A DNA stretch of 64,000 nt from Myroides pelagicus (lineage in GTDB: Bacteria > Bacteroidota > Bacteroidia > Flavobacteriales > Flavobacteriaceae): assembly GCF_009711055.1 (NCBI RefSeq), contig NZ_WMJY01000003.1, positions 87,008 to 151,007 of the forward strand, given 5' to 3'. The notes under the pieces are model-generated. The model saw nothing but the letters and a program-made list of their open reading frames with translations, did no database searches and was not told the origin of the DNA. A program made the position numbers and the translations under genes. This document shows, piece by piece, positions 55,025 through 64,000 of the stretch; within the stretch, counting starts at the first letter, position 1, and each line of letters starts with the position of its first letter.

Positions 55025-58000
55025 TTAAAATTTAACGTTTAACGTAAATACAACTGATTTCAATGGCGGAGTTGCCATTTCAACATATCCAGTTGCATCA
55101 ACCTCAGGATCCCATTTCAAACGACTGTCCTTAACCCATGTTAGTGGATTCATCGCTGACACTGAAAAATTTACAGCATCAACACCTACAAAACGAGTAG
55201 CTTGTTTATTCAAATTATACCCAAAAGTCAATTGTCTTAAACGAATATGATCTCCTGAATACAACCATCTCGTACTTGGTGAAGTATATGATGCATTACC
55301 TCCTGTTGATACTTTTGGAACATCTGTAATATCTCCTGGGTTTTGCCATCTATCCATTAAATCGGTTGTTCCATTATAGGTGTACAATGAACGAGAATTA
55401 ACTGTATTTGTATAAGATGCCCAACCGTCATATACTGAATATCCCAATGCAAAAGAGAATAGTGCATCTAAGTAAAATCCTTTGTAATCTACATGCGTAT
55501 TAAACCCTCCTGTTACTTTTGGCAAGGCACTTGTATCTTGGAATCTACGCTCTGCTTCATTATAATTAGCTGTAGTAGTTCCATCTGCTTTATACCATAG
55601 CGCATTACCTGTTTGTGCATCAACTCCTGCATACTCTTTTAAATACCAAGTACCGTACGCTTTCCCTTCCATTGTAGCATTATATCCGCCTATTACTTGT
55701 AATGGTTCTCCATCGACAATTGGCATTTTTGTTACTACATTCTTAACTGTACCAACATTAGCCCCAACAGACCAATTGAAGTCTTTGCTTCTAACAACAT
55801 CTACGTTTAACTCAGCTTCAATACCTGTGTTCTTCATGTCTCCGATATTTGTCCACTGAGAAGTATAACCAGAAGTCATTGACAATGGACGAGAGTACAA
55901 CAAGTCTTTACTTTTTCCTTGGAAATAAGTAAAACTACCACTCAAGCGATTGTCAAACAATCCAAATTCTAAACCTAAGTCGAACTTCTCTTGTTTTTCC
56001 CATCCCAATGGTCCTCCATATTGGTAAGCCACAATAGCTGATTCATTGTTATAAGCACCTGCATTTAAAAGTTGCATGTACATATTTGGATTAATCGATG
56101 AGTTACCTGTAGTACCATAAGATCCTCTTAATCTCAACAGGTTTATGGCCATTGCATTTTGCATAAACGTTTCTGAGCTAATATTCCAAGCTCCACCTAC
56201 TGCATAAAAACTACCCCAGCGTTGATCTTCTGAAAAACGTGAAGAACCTTCTCTACGGAATGTAACGTCCAACAAATATCTATTTTGATAGTCATAGTTC
56301 AACATTCCAAAATAACTGAACTGTGCCCAATCATAGTAAGAAGAATAAGTAGTATAATTTGCAGCTGCTGTTCCTAATCCCGTCATACCTGGAGGCAATA
56401 CTTCTCCACGTCCTTCAAGACTATTGAATTTATTCTTTTGATACTCTGTAACTGCTTTTACGTTAAAACGATGAGACTCTCCTAAATAAAAACGATAGTC
56501 TAACGAGTTTTGCCATACGTAGTTAAAGATTCTTTTTTCATCTTGTGAAGCTGACCCTCCATAAGCACGTCCATCACCATGGATAGGATTATAATATAAT
56601 CTGAAATTTGCTAAAGTATAGTCTAAACCAATATTAGACTCAAACTTTAAGTTATCTAAAATCTTATATCCTAATGCATTACTTGATATCACACGCGTAA
56701 TATCGTTTAATGTTGTATTATTTGCACTTGTATATAAAGTATTATGTAATCCTGCAGATGTATTTAAGTTTGGTGTACCATCTTCATTATAGATAGCTGT
56801 CCAAGGACTCATAAACATTCCAGTTAAATTTGGATTAGAGAAATATGCTCCTCCCTCCATAATACCATTTTGAGCTATATTTGAAACATTTGCTCCAATT
56901 GTAATATCTAGTTTTTCGTTCAAGTTACGCGTCATATTAAATGACCCAGTGATTTTTCTAAAGTCAGAACCAATAACTACACCTTCGTATTTATCATGTC
57001 CCAAACTAGCGTAATAGGTACCTTTCTCATCACCGCCATTAACACCAAAACTAATTGATGTCATTAAAGCATCTTTATTCTTAACTGCCTTTCTCCAATC
57101 ATTCTCAATCGAACCATTATTTACCCATCTTGCTAATGCATCGTTTCCGTAACCATCTGGTCCTACATACCAATCCCAAACATTATTTCTGTCTAAGTTG
57201 TATTCCTCCCCATATGTATTAATATTCGCTTCTAACCAAAGTTCCTTCTTTTGTTCTCCACTTAGAAATTGAGGGCCTTTTCGAGCAAAGTTTTGAAAAC
57301 CTACAGTTGATTTGAACGTATAAGCTGGTTCTCCTCTCTTACCTTTTTTTGTTGTAATCAAGATTACCCCATTACCACCACGAGCACCATAAGCTGCAGT
57401 AGCTGCCGCATCTTTCAACACAGTCATCGTTTCAATATCATCACTGTTGATACCTGCTAATGCAGATAAACTTGTCCCTGTAGCATTACCATTGCTATCT
57501 ACTGCTCCAGACATATTATCGGTAATAATTGGCATACCATCAACAACGTACAATGGCTCATTCGTTGCAGACATAGAGTTGCGTCCACGAATACGAATAT
57601 TCTGTACCGCACCTGGCGAACCTGAAGTAGAAGCTATTTGAAGACCAGCCACACGTCCTTGTAGTGCTTGATCTACTGATGCAACCGGAGTCTTACCAAT
57701 AACATCTCCTTTTACAGCAACTACGTTTCCTGTGATCTCATTTTTTGCCTTACTTTGTCCATAAGCCAAAACAACTACCTCTTCTAGCTGCTCACCATCT
57801 GCAGCCATATCTACATTATAAGTAGTTGCTGCTCCGACTTTGTACTTTACATCTTGCATTCCAATAAAAGAAAAAACAAGTGTTTGTCCTTGTTTTACTT
57901 TTAAAGAGTACTTTCCGTCTAAATCTGTTTGTGTTCCAAACTGAGTTCCCTCAATCACAACAGATACTCCAGGAAGCGTTAGACCGCCTTCCTGTACAAC

Positions 58001-58087
58001 TCCGCTTAGAGTTTTCTCTTGAGCGTATCCTACTTGTACTATAAATACAAGTAAGATGCTCAAAAGCCAATTGTACTTTGATCTCAT
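55025..58087 (-). CDS. SusC-like TonB-linked transporter, array pair 3 (mosaic)
   Basis: This 1020-residue transporter has signal peptide MRSKYNWLLSILLVFIVQVG ending YAQ. The signal peptide and carboxypeptidase-like domain (first ~95 residues) closely match SusC-2. From the plug onward (VVVLAYGQSKAKNEITGNVV, IRIRGRNSMSATNEPLYVVD) the best match is SusC-4, through to the C-terminal TPPLKSVVFTLNVKF. This points to recombination or gene conversion near codons 95-105 (about 57770-57800). Unlike the other three array SusC genes, no TAnnTTTG element precedes its start, although part of the leader (ACTAATTCAATTTA) is retained. Confidence 0.92.
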   Translation of the reverse strand: MRSKYNWLLSILLVFIVQVGYAQEKTLSGVVQEGGLTLPGVSVVIEGTQFGTQTDLDGKYSLKVKQGQTLVFSFIGMQDVKYKVGAATTYNVDMAADGEQLEEVVVLAYGQSKAKNEITGNVVAVKGDVIGKTPVASVDQALQGRVAGLQIASTSGSPGAVQNIRIRGRNSMSATNEPLYVVDGMPIITDNMSGAVDSNGNATGTSLSALAGINSDDIETMTVLKDAAATAAYGARGGNGVILITTKKGKRGEPAYTFKSTVGFQNFARKGPQFLSGEQKKELWLEANINTYGEEYNLDRNNVWDWYVGPDGYGNDALARWVNNGSIENDWRKAVKNKDALMTSISFGVNGGDEKGTYYASLGHDKYEGVVIGSDFRKITGSFNMTRNLNEKLDITIGANVSNIAQNGIMEGGAYFSNPNLTGMFMSPWTAIYNEDGTPNLNTSAGLHNTLYTSANNTTLNDITRVISSNALGYKILDNLKFESNIGLDYTLANFRLYYNPIHGDGRAYGGSASQDEKRIFNYVWQNSLDYRFYLGESHRFNVKAVTEYQKNKFNSLEGRGEVLPPGMTGLGTAAANYTTYSSYYDWAQFSYFGMLNYDYQNRYLLDVTFRREGSSRFSEDQRWGSFYAVGGAWNISSETFMQNAMAINLLRLRGSYGTTGNSSINPNMYMQLLNAGAYNNESAIVAYQYGGPLGWEKQEKFDLGLEFGLFDNRLSGSFTYFQGKSKDLLYSRPLSMTSGYTSQWTNIGDMKNTGIEAELNVDVVRSKDFNWSVGANVGTVKNVVTKMPIVDGEPLQVIGGYNATMEGKAYGTWYLKEYAGVDAQTGNALWYKADGTTTANYNEAERRFQDTSALPKVTGGFNTHVDYKGFYLDALFSFALGYSVYDGWASYTNTVNSRSLYTYNGTTDLMDRWQNPGDITDVPKVSTGGNASYTSPSTRWLYSGDHIRLRQLTFGYNLNKQATRFVGVDAVNFSVSAMNPLTWVKDSRLKWDPEVDATGYVEMATPPLKSVVFTLNVKF

Positions 58088-58361
58088 ATTTAAATTGAAT
58101 TAGTTTTGTGATTTCTGTACAAGAAAAAACCGTGCTAAAAATTACATAAATGACAAAAATTAACAACAACAACCAATTAACCTACTAAGAAAAATACGCT
58201 ATTACTATTAAAAAACTATAAAACATCAACTTTTATAACATAAAAAAGACCTTAATAAAAACGTAAAACAGCAATAATCCTTAAAATATAAGAACGGTGT
58301 TAAAAAGTAAAAAACTACAACAAAAAACAAACACTAGCCTCTAAAAACTCAGCAAACACAA
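58088..58361 (-). other. Intergenic spacer between array pairs 4 and 3
   Basis: AT-rich gap of about 340 bp including the terminator of pair 4. The leader word ACTAATTCAAT is present just upstream of SusC-3, but I find no TAnnTTTG at the position used by the other pairs. The promoter of pair 3 is unassigned. Confidence 0.5.
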
Positions 58362-58423
58362 GGTTATAATAAAAAAGAGAGAGCTACAACTTGCGTTGTA
58401 GCTCTCTCTTTTTTATTATAACC
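58362..58423 (-). terminator. Very long perfect terminator hairpin after SusC/SusD pair 4
   Basis: A perfect 29-bp inverted repeat (58362-58390 with 58395-58423) surrounds a TTGC loop. The core is AGAGAGAGCTACAAC, flanked by A/T runs that pair with each other. It starts 6 bp after the SusD-4 stop codon and can terminate transcription in both directions. Confidence 0.9.
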
Positions 58424-58429
58424 AACTGA

Positions 58430-59926
58430 CTAGTTTACATCATTTTGTTCGATCTGACTATCATTGATTTCATTCTGAGGAATTGGGAAAGCCAATTTAT
58501 AACTTCCAAAAGCAACTCCATCTTTTACCATTGGTGTCTCTGGCACATCCATTTTATGACGCATCATATCGTCAAAACGAAGCCCTTCAAAAACAAACTC
58601 TTTACGGCGCTCTACAAGCACTTGCTCTAAAGATAAAGTCGATACTGGAGCATATCCTTCATAACGCTCTGCCATCAACTCATTAAACAAAGTGATTGCT
58701 TTAGCATCATTTGGAGATAAAGCTATTGCAGCTTCAATATAGTTAAACACAATCTCTTCAAAACGCATTACCTTAACATTCGATGATCTACTTGTGTATT
58801 TACCAAAGTTTCTATAATACTCAGTTGTATAGCGCTTACTTGCTTCAACCTCTTCACCTTCTGCAATTAGAACGTATTGGTTATTCACAAACTTATACTC
58901 ACCATCTTTTGATCGGATATACTTATAGCCTTGCATCTTAGCACTCGAGCGAATATCCTTAGCATCGTCAAATAACGCTACTAAATTCGCTTCTAACCCA
59001 ACAACATCACCATAGCCTTCATAAGAGTAGATATTGTTAATTGAATTATTTCCAGCATTCACAACATTGTCTTGATACAATTCAAACACTGTATTAACTT
59101 GAGGCTCTTCTGCTTTGAATGAATCAACATATCCACCTCTTGATACTACTGATGAGAATCCTACCGCCATTGCTTGTTCGGCAGCTTCCTTAGCTATCTG
59201 TAAATCATTTTGATCATAAGCACTAAAGAATAAAGCTATTCTTGATTTTAGCCCTAAAACTGCCTCTCTAGTCAAACGCTTCTTGTTTTGCTCACCATCA
59301 TTCATTAATTCTAACGCAGAAACCAAATCAGCATAGATTAAATCGCGTACTTCACCTACTGTTTTACGGGCATAATTATTCTTATCAAGATCAGCAAAAT
59401 TAAGCATATAAGGAACCCCTCTACCGTCTAAAGCACGTCCTTTTACGTTTTGCTCACCAAATAATCTCAATAAATCAAAATGTGCTAAAGCTCTAACGGC
59501 ATATGCCTCTCCTTTACTGTGATTAATATTAACTGGATCACCAATCGTAACGTTTGAAGAAATCGCTAAGTTAGCAGAACTTACAACTCTCAAAATTTGC
59601 TCCCAAGAATCTGATGGGTATATTGTATTCGCATTCATATTAAACTGCGATACAATCTGAAATCTGTTTGAGAATCCTGCTTCAGCATAAGCATTATCAG
59701 AACGTACCTCACCAAAGATGATTATATCACGTCCATAATAGTTATACTGAACCATACGACTATACGCTCCTGTCAATACAGCACGCAAATCTCTTTCTGA
59801 TTCGATCGGACGCTCCGTATTATCACGTCCTGAATCTAATGTAGCGTCTAATCGATCATCACTACAAGAAGCTAAACCTCCTGAAAGCAAGACCATAGAC
59901 AATATAGAAAATATAATTTTTTTCAT
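58430..59926 (-). CDS. SusD-like lipoprotein, array pair 4
   Basis: This 498-residue lipoprotein has signal peptide ending GGLASC. It shares LRAVLTGAYSRMVQYNYYGR, AVRALAHFDLLRLFGEQNVK and FVFEGLRFDDMMRHKMD with SusD-3, so the two belong to one subfamily. The C-terminal SYKLAFPIPQNEIN is the common end of this branch. It starts 6 bp after SusC-4 and is followed by the very long terminator hairpin. The ligand is unknown. Confidence 0.9.
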   Translation of the reverse strand: MKKIIFSILSMVLLSGGLASCSDDRLDATLDSGRDNTERPIESERDLRAVLTGAYSRMVQYNYYGRDIIIFGEVRSDNAYAEAGFSNRFQIVSQFNMNANTIYPSDSWEQILRVVSSANLAISSNVTIGDPVNINHSKGEAYAVRALAHFDLLRLFGEQNVKGRALDGRGVPYMLNFADLDKNNYARKTVGEVRDLIYADLVSALELMNDGEQNKKRLTREAVLGLKSRIALFFSAYDQNDLQIAKEAAEQAMAVGFSSVVSRGGYVDSFKAEEPQVNTVFELYQDNVVNAGNNSINNIYSYEGYGDVVGLEANLVALFDDAKDIRSSAKMQGYKYIRSKDGEYKFVNNQYVLIAEGEEVEASKRYTTEYYRNFGKYTSRSSNVKVMRFEEIVFNYIEAAIALSPNDAKAITLFNELMAERYEGYAPVSTLSLEQVLVERRKEFVFEGLRFDDMMRHKMDVPETPMVKDGVAFGSYKLAFPIPQNEINDSQIEQNDVN

Positions 59927-59932
59927 AATGAA

Positions 59933-62900
59933 TTAAAACTTAACGTTAACAGAGAATACTAAAGATTTTACTGGAGGTGTAGTTACACTCAACATTCCGT
60001 TTGGAGAAACCTCTGGATCGTATAACAATCCTTTATCCTTCACCCAAGTCCATAAGTTCGTACCAATAAACGACATTGATAAAGCATCAACTCCCAGTGT
60101 ACGCGTTATGTCGTTATTGAAGTTGTACCCTAACGTTAAGTTTCTAAGACGAACATAATCACCGTCGTGTAAGAATCTAGTTGATGGTCTAGTAAAGTTT
60201 TTATTACCACCCGTAGCAGCGTATTGAGCCATTGGTACATCAGTTATATCACCTGGTTTTTGCCATCTGTCTAACATCTCAGCAGACGCATTTGACGTTA
60301 CTAATACAGAAGTTATACCTGCTGTTTTGAAAGCATATTGCTCATATACTTTATGTCCGCCAGCAAAAGTTAACATAGCGTTTAAAAATAAACCTTTATA
60401 TCTCACATCTAAATTAGCTCCACCTGTATATTTAGGTAACGCACTAGCTCCGTGAAATTTCGATTGTGCTTCAGCATTGTAAACTGTCGTTTTTGTACCG
60501 TCTAAATTATACCACATAGCTTGTCCTGTTTGTGGATCAACACCTGCCCACTCTGGCATATACCATTCACCCACAGCATGACCCGTGATATTAGCAGTAT
60601 ACGAACCTCTAACTTCTAGCTGTTCTCCATCGACTACAGGCATCTCTGTGATTCGGTTTCTTACTGTACCTAAGTTAGCCCCTATAGATAAATCGAAATC
60701 ATCTGTACGAACGATTTGAGAATTGAACTCAACCTCTATACCGCGGTTATCAAGTGATCCCATATTCATCATTTGATTTGAGAATCCAGATAACTTAGAC
60801 AATGAGCGGTTGTATAATAAATCAGATGTTTTACTTTGGAAATAAGCTACACCAAAATTAATTCGATCATTAAAAAAACCTAAATCAATACCTACATCAA
60901 GTTTCTTTTGTTTTTCCCACCCAATAGGTCCACCTAATTGAGTTGGTATTAAACCTGCTTCACCGTCGTAAGTAACAATATCTAACTGTTGCACATATTT
61001 ATTTGGCCCGATCTGTGAGTTACCATTCGTACCGTAAGAACCTCTTAACTTTAATGTAGAAATTGTTTGTTGTTCTAACATCCAATTTTCCATATGTACA
61101 TTCCATGCACCACCTACAGAGTAAAACACCCCATTTCTATCAGTAAACTTAGATGAAGATTCACGTCTTCCAGTTAAGTCTACTAAGAATCTATTTTGAT
61201 AATTATAGTTTAAGATACCTACATAACCTAAGTTAGCATCATCTTCATACATAAATGCATTATCCTTATTAGCAGCAGCAGCCCCAAGTGAAGTAAATCC
61301 ATCTAAGACAACCTGACCACTCCCTTGCAAGAAATCACGCTTAGCTTTTTGATATTCTACTAAAACTTTAGCATCAAAACGATGAGAGTCTCCTAAATAG
61401 AATTTATAATCTAATCCGTTCTGTGCGATATACGTAAAGTTTTTTCTAACATATCGATCAGCAGTACCTTGGAAATTTCTACCATCTCCGTGAATAGGGT
61501 TATTATACCCAATGTACTCTGCCATCGTATAATCAATTCCCAAAGTAGAAGTAAACTTCAAGTTGTCCGTTATAGCATAGCTAAGCGAATTTGAATTAAT
61601 TACACGTGTAACATCGTTTATTTTAGTATTGTTATTTACAGTATAAACAACGTTGTGGTATCCAGAGTTTGGTAAATAATAAGACCCGTCATTGTTATAC
61701 AATGGATTCCATGGATTCATTACCAAACGTGTATAGTTTGGATTCGAGAAATAAGCCCCATTCTCAGAAGTACCATTTTGCTTTGTGTTCGTAACTTTAA
61801 TACTTGTATTAAAGTCCACTTTATCAGATATCTTTTGCATCAAAGACAACGAAGCTCCAATACGTCTAAAATCAGATCCAATAACTGTACTTTCGATCTT
61901 ATCGTGTGATAAAGAAGCGTAGAAGTTATGACGCTCTCCACCACCAGTAGCAGAAAAATTAATACTTGTCAATGGAGCATCAGCATTCTTTACATACTCA
62001 CTCCAATCGTGGTTTTGACGCCCATTATCAACCCAGCTACCATAGTTACCTTTTCCGTAAAAATTAGCATAAGCAAAATCAGCCGCTCCACTACGATCAA
62101 AGTTATACTTTGTACCATACGTATTATATAAGCCATCTAAGAACAACTCTTCTTTTTCTGTAGAAGACAATAGACGTGGTCCTTTTACAGCATTATTTTG
62201 GAAACCTACACGTGTACTGAAGTTGAATTTAGTAACACCCGCTTTTCCTTTTTTAGTTGTAATTAAGATAACCCCATTAGTACCTCTTGCACCATATACA
62301 GCAGTTGCACCAGCATCTTTTAATACAGTCATCGACTCAATATCAGCAGGGTTAATTGTCGCTAATAAAGATAATGAAGTAGAACTAGAAGAACCTGAAA
62401 AATCAGCATCATACATTGGCACACCATCGATTACGTATAATGGTTCATTCGTCGCAGTCATTGAGTTACGTCCACGAATACGAATATTTTGTTTCGCCCC
62501 AGGAGCACCTGAAGAAGCAGACATTTGAAGACCTGCTACACGTCCTTGTAAAGCCTGATCTGCAGAAGCCATCGGAGTAGCTGTTACAGCATCTCCTTTG
62601 ATAGCTACAGCGTTACCTGTCACTTCATTTTTTGTTTTTACTTGACCATAAGCCATTACTACAACCTCCTCTAACATTTCCTCACCATAAGACATTTCAA
62701 CATTATGAGTAGCAGCGGCACCTACTTTGTAAGTTAAGCTTTCCATTCCGATAAAAGAAAACTCTAATACATCGCCTGGTTTAACCTGAAGAGAATATTT
62801 CCCGTCTAAATCAGTCTGTGTACCTTCTTGAGTTCCTTTAATAATAACAGACACTCCAGGTAATGTCATTCCTCCTTCAGAAACAACCCCTGTCAATGTC

Positions 62901-62974
62901 TTGACCTGCGCAATAGAAACTTGCACAAATAGCACCATAACAAGTACTATAGTCCATTTAAACTTTGATATCAT
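59933..62974 (-). CDS. SusC-like TonB-linked transporter, array pair 4
   Basis: This 1013-residue transporter has signal peptide MISKFKWTIVLVMVLFVQVS ending IAQ. The carboxypeptidase-like domain is VKTLTGVVSEGGMTLPGVSV and following. The plug (VVVMAYGQVKTKNEVTGNAV, IRIRGRNSMTATNEPLYVID, DIESMTVLKDAGATAVYGAR) is closely related to SusC-3, as is the barrel up to TPPVKSLVFSVNVKF. As the most upstream pair it opens the four-pair array. It has the shared promoter/leader cassette. The region upstream leads to the divergent rnhB gene. Confidence 0.92.
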   Translation of the reverse strand: MISKFKWTIVLVMVLFVQVSIAQVKTLTGVVSEGGMTLPGVSVIIKGTQEGTQTDLDGKYSLQVKPGDVLEFSFIGMESLTYKVGAAATHNVEMSYGEEMLEEVVVMAYGQVKTKNEVTGNAVAIKGDAVTATPMASADQALQGRVAGLQMSASSGAPGAKQNIRIRGRNSMTATNEPLYVIDGVPMYDADFSGSSSSTSLSLLATINPADIESMTVLKDAGATAVYGARGTNGVILITTKKGKAGVTKFNFSTRVGFQNNAVKGPRLLSSTEKEELFLDGLYNTYGTKYNFDRSGAADFAYANFYGKGNYGSWVDNGRQNHDWSEYVKNADAPLTSINFSATGGGERHNFYASLSHDKIESTVIGSDFRRIGASLSLMQKISDKVDFNTSIKVTNTKQNGTSENGAYFSNPNYTRLVMNPWNPLYNNDGSYYLPNSGYHNVVYTVNNNTKINDVTRVINSNSLSYAITDNLKFTSTLGIDYTMAEYIGYNNPIHGDGRNFQGTADRYVRKNFTYIAQNGLDYKFYLGDSHRFDAKVLVEYQKAKRDFLQGSGQVVLDGFTSLGAAAANKDNAFMYEDDANLGYVGILNYNYQNRFLVDLTGRRESSSKFTDRNGVFYSVGGAWNVHMENWMLEQQTISTLKLRGSYGTNGNSQIGPNKYVQQLDIVTYDGEAGLIPTQLGGPIGWEKQKKLDVGIDLGFFNDRINFGVAYFQSKTSDLLYNRSLSKLSGFSNQMMNMGSLDNRGIEVEFNSQIVRTDDFDLSIGANLGTVRNRITEMPVVDGEQLEVRGSYTANITGHAVGEWYMPEWAGVDPQTGQAMWYNLDGTKTTVYNAEAQSKFHGASALPKYTGGANLDVRYKGLFLNAMLTFAGGHKVYEQYAFKTAGITSVLVTSNASAEMLDRWQKPGDITDVPMAQYAATGGNKNFTRPSTRFLHDGDYVRLRNLTLGYNFNNDITRTLGVDALSMSFIGTNLWTWVKDKGLLYDPEVSPNGMLSVTTPPVKSLVFSVNVKF

Positions 62975-62981
62975 TATTAAA

Positions 62982-63006
62982 TTGAATTAGTTAGTTCACA
63001 AACTTA
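62982..63006 (-). promoter_or_regulatory. Promoter/leader cassette of SusC-4
   Basis: Minus strand: TAAGTTTG (62999-63006), then TGA, then ACTAACTAATTCAAT (62981-62995), 6 nt before the ATG. Same arrangement as SusC-1 and SusC-2. Confidence 0.65.
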
Positions 63007-63305
63007 AAAAAGTATTCTAAAAACTCGTCACCCCCCGTATTTATTAACATCAAAACCAAAACACAAGCCTTATATTTTACAAAGAAAAACCAAAAAAAAC
63101 ACAATTTATTAACCATTACCTAACATTAGACTATTATTAGAAAGAATAAAGCAATCGCATTTTGTAATTTTTCTAAATGGATTGAAAAAAAACATCTCAA
63201 ATATTAACTACTAACCTACTAACACTCCTAGAAATCCCCTTAAACAAAACTTAATTTTAACAACACACTAACCTAAGAAAAACCATAGATTACATTTTCT
63301 CTTAA
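63007..63305. other. Divergent intergenic region between SusC-4 and rnhB
   Basis: AT-rich stretch between the SusC-4 and rnhB promoters. No reading frame, hairpin or repeat of note apart from a short C6 run near 63031-63036. Confidence 0.5.
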
Positions 63306-63313
63306 TATATTTG
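63306..63313 (+). promoter_or_regulatory. Promoter -7 element of rnhB
   Basis: TATATTTG fits TAnnTTTG 17 bp before the rnhB ATG, implying a leader of about 10 nt. No clear -33 TTG is seen. Confidence 0.5.
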
Positions 63314-63330
63314 CCACAAACAACTATTAC

Positions 63331-63930
63331 ATGTTATTAAAGAATTACTCAGGGTTTTCGCTAGAAGCTGGAACAGATGAAGCCGGAAGAGGCTGTATAG
63401 CCGGTCCAGTCACAGCTGCCGCTGTAATATTACCAGAAGACTTTGAAAACGAATTTGTCAATGACTCTAAAAAGATAACTGAAAAGCTGCGTTACTCACT
63501 TAGGGAACTAATCGAAGAAAAAGCCCTAACCTATAAAGTAACCCATATATACGAAGACAAAATAGAAGAAATAAACATCTTACACGCTTCCATCCTTGCT
63601 ATGCAAGAATCCGTATTAGCATTAGACCCAAAGCCTGAGTTCTTAATCATTGATGGCAACAGATTCACGCCAATACCCGATCTTGCCTTTCAGTGTATCG
63701 TCAAAGGAGACATGAAATATCTTAGCCTAGCTGCAGCCTCTATACTGGCAAAAACCTATAGAGACGATTATATGAATAAAATTCACGAAGAGTTCCCTAT
63801 GTATAATTGGAAAAAAAACAAAGGTTATCCTACAAAAGAACACCGGGAAGCGATACTAAAACACGGACCGTGTAAATACCACCGCAAATCATTCAAATTG
63901 CTACCAGACCAATTATCTTTAGACTTATAA
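63331..63930 (+). CDS. rnhB: Ribonuclease HII
   Basis: This 199-residue enzyme removes RNA primers and single ribonucleotides from DNA by cutting the RNA strand of RNA/DNA hybrids. The active-site acidic residues are visible: Asp16/Glu17 in GTDEAGRG, Asp108 in LIIDGNRF, and probably Asp127 in [18 protein letters not shown]. The GRG motif that recognises the 2'-OH and the C-terminal [20 protein letters not shown] are typical. It is transcribed away from the SusC/SusD array and has its own promoter match; no partner gene is seen before the window ends. Confidence 0.96.
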   Translation: MLLKNYSGFSLEAGTDEAGRGCIAGPVTAAAVILPEDFENEFVNDSKKITEKLRYSLRELIEEKALTYKVTHIYEDKIEEINILHASILAMQESVLALDPKPEFLIIDGNRFTPIPDLAFQCIVKGDMKYLSLAAASILAKTYRDDYMNKIHEEFPMYNWKKNKGYPTKEHREAILKHGPCKYHRKSFKLLPDQLSLDL

Positions 63931-64000
63931 CCTCATCATCAATACAAAAAAAGACACCATAACGGAGGGCACTGAAAAAGTCCTAAAATAGTATCAGGGT
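63931..64000. other. Window end after rnhB
   Basis: Seventy bases without a gene. A complete terminator hairpin cannot be seen before the window is cut. Confidence 0.4.

Noticed and set aside
43342..62974. Array as a classical polysaccharide-utilisation locus
   Set aside because: No glycoside hydrolase, lyase, sulfatase, hybrid sensor or ECF sigma gene is present within it.
1..64000. CRISPR arrays, insertion sequences, rRNA genes, phage or toxin-antitoxin genes
   Set aside because: I looked for regular direct repeats, transposase motifs and terminal inverted repeats and found none that could be supported.

Overview
The window is AT-rich Bacteroidota DNA, most likely from a Flavobacteriaceae-type organism; a Myroides- or Flavobacterium-like genus would fit, but the genus is inferred, not shown. 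The evidence is five SusC/SusD pairs, a flavobacterial-type rpsU-xerC-hpf-tRNA-tuf-tRNA-secE-nusG-rplKAJL-rpoBC block, pdhA next to pdhC, putative-porin and DUF3467/DUF2851 families, repeated matches to the Bacteroidota -7 promoter element TAnnTTTG, and an almost complete lack of Shine-Dalgarno sequences. The single striking Shine-Dalgarno is in front of rpsU.

Layout. 1-1956 (+): the end of a family 2 glycosyltransferase, then mlaE-mlaF (lipid-transport ABC permease and ATPase). 1992-5325 (-): a four-gene unit running M28 peptidase lipoprotein, SDR oxidoreductase, SprT-like metalloprotein, manC. 5464-8100 (-): pdhA-pdhC. 8101-9145: about 1 kb without a gene. 9146-13845 (-): an isolated SusC/SusD pair. 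14257-29048 (-): the large information-processing block, comprising rpsU, xerC-hpf, tRNA-Thr(TGT)-tRNA-Tyr-tRNA-Thr(GGT)-tuf, tRNA-Trp-secE-nusG, rplK-rplA-rplJ-rplL, rpoB-rpoC and a DUF3467 gene. 29157-33896 (-): TonB-dependent receptor, small secreted protein, LytS-type histidine kinase and LytTR response regulator, with a candidate LytTR operator upstream. 33897-34926: another 1 kb gap. 34927-37310 (+): two tandem SLC1-type symporters. 37341-43138 (-): acyl-CoA dehydrogenase, helix-hairpin-helix protein, PspC protein, a DUF2851 pseudogene and a putative porin. 43342-62974 (-): four consecutive SusC/SusD pairs, each ending in its own hairpin terminator. 63331-63930 (+): rnhB.

How it works together. 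Apart from the housekeeping core, the window is mainly about outer-membrane nutrient uptake. The four-pair array holds no glycoside hydrolase, peptidase, ECF sigma/anti-sigma pair or hybrid sensor, so its substrates cannot be read from the neighbours. Three of its four SusC genes share a near-identical promoter/leader cassette. SusC-3 looks mosaic: its N-terminus matches SusC-2 and its body matches SusC-4. The receptor-kinase-regulator operon at 29-34 kb looks like a self-contained sense-and-import module.

I saw no CRISPR array, insertion sequence, phage gene or rRNA gene.
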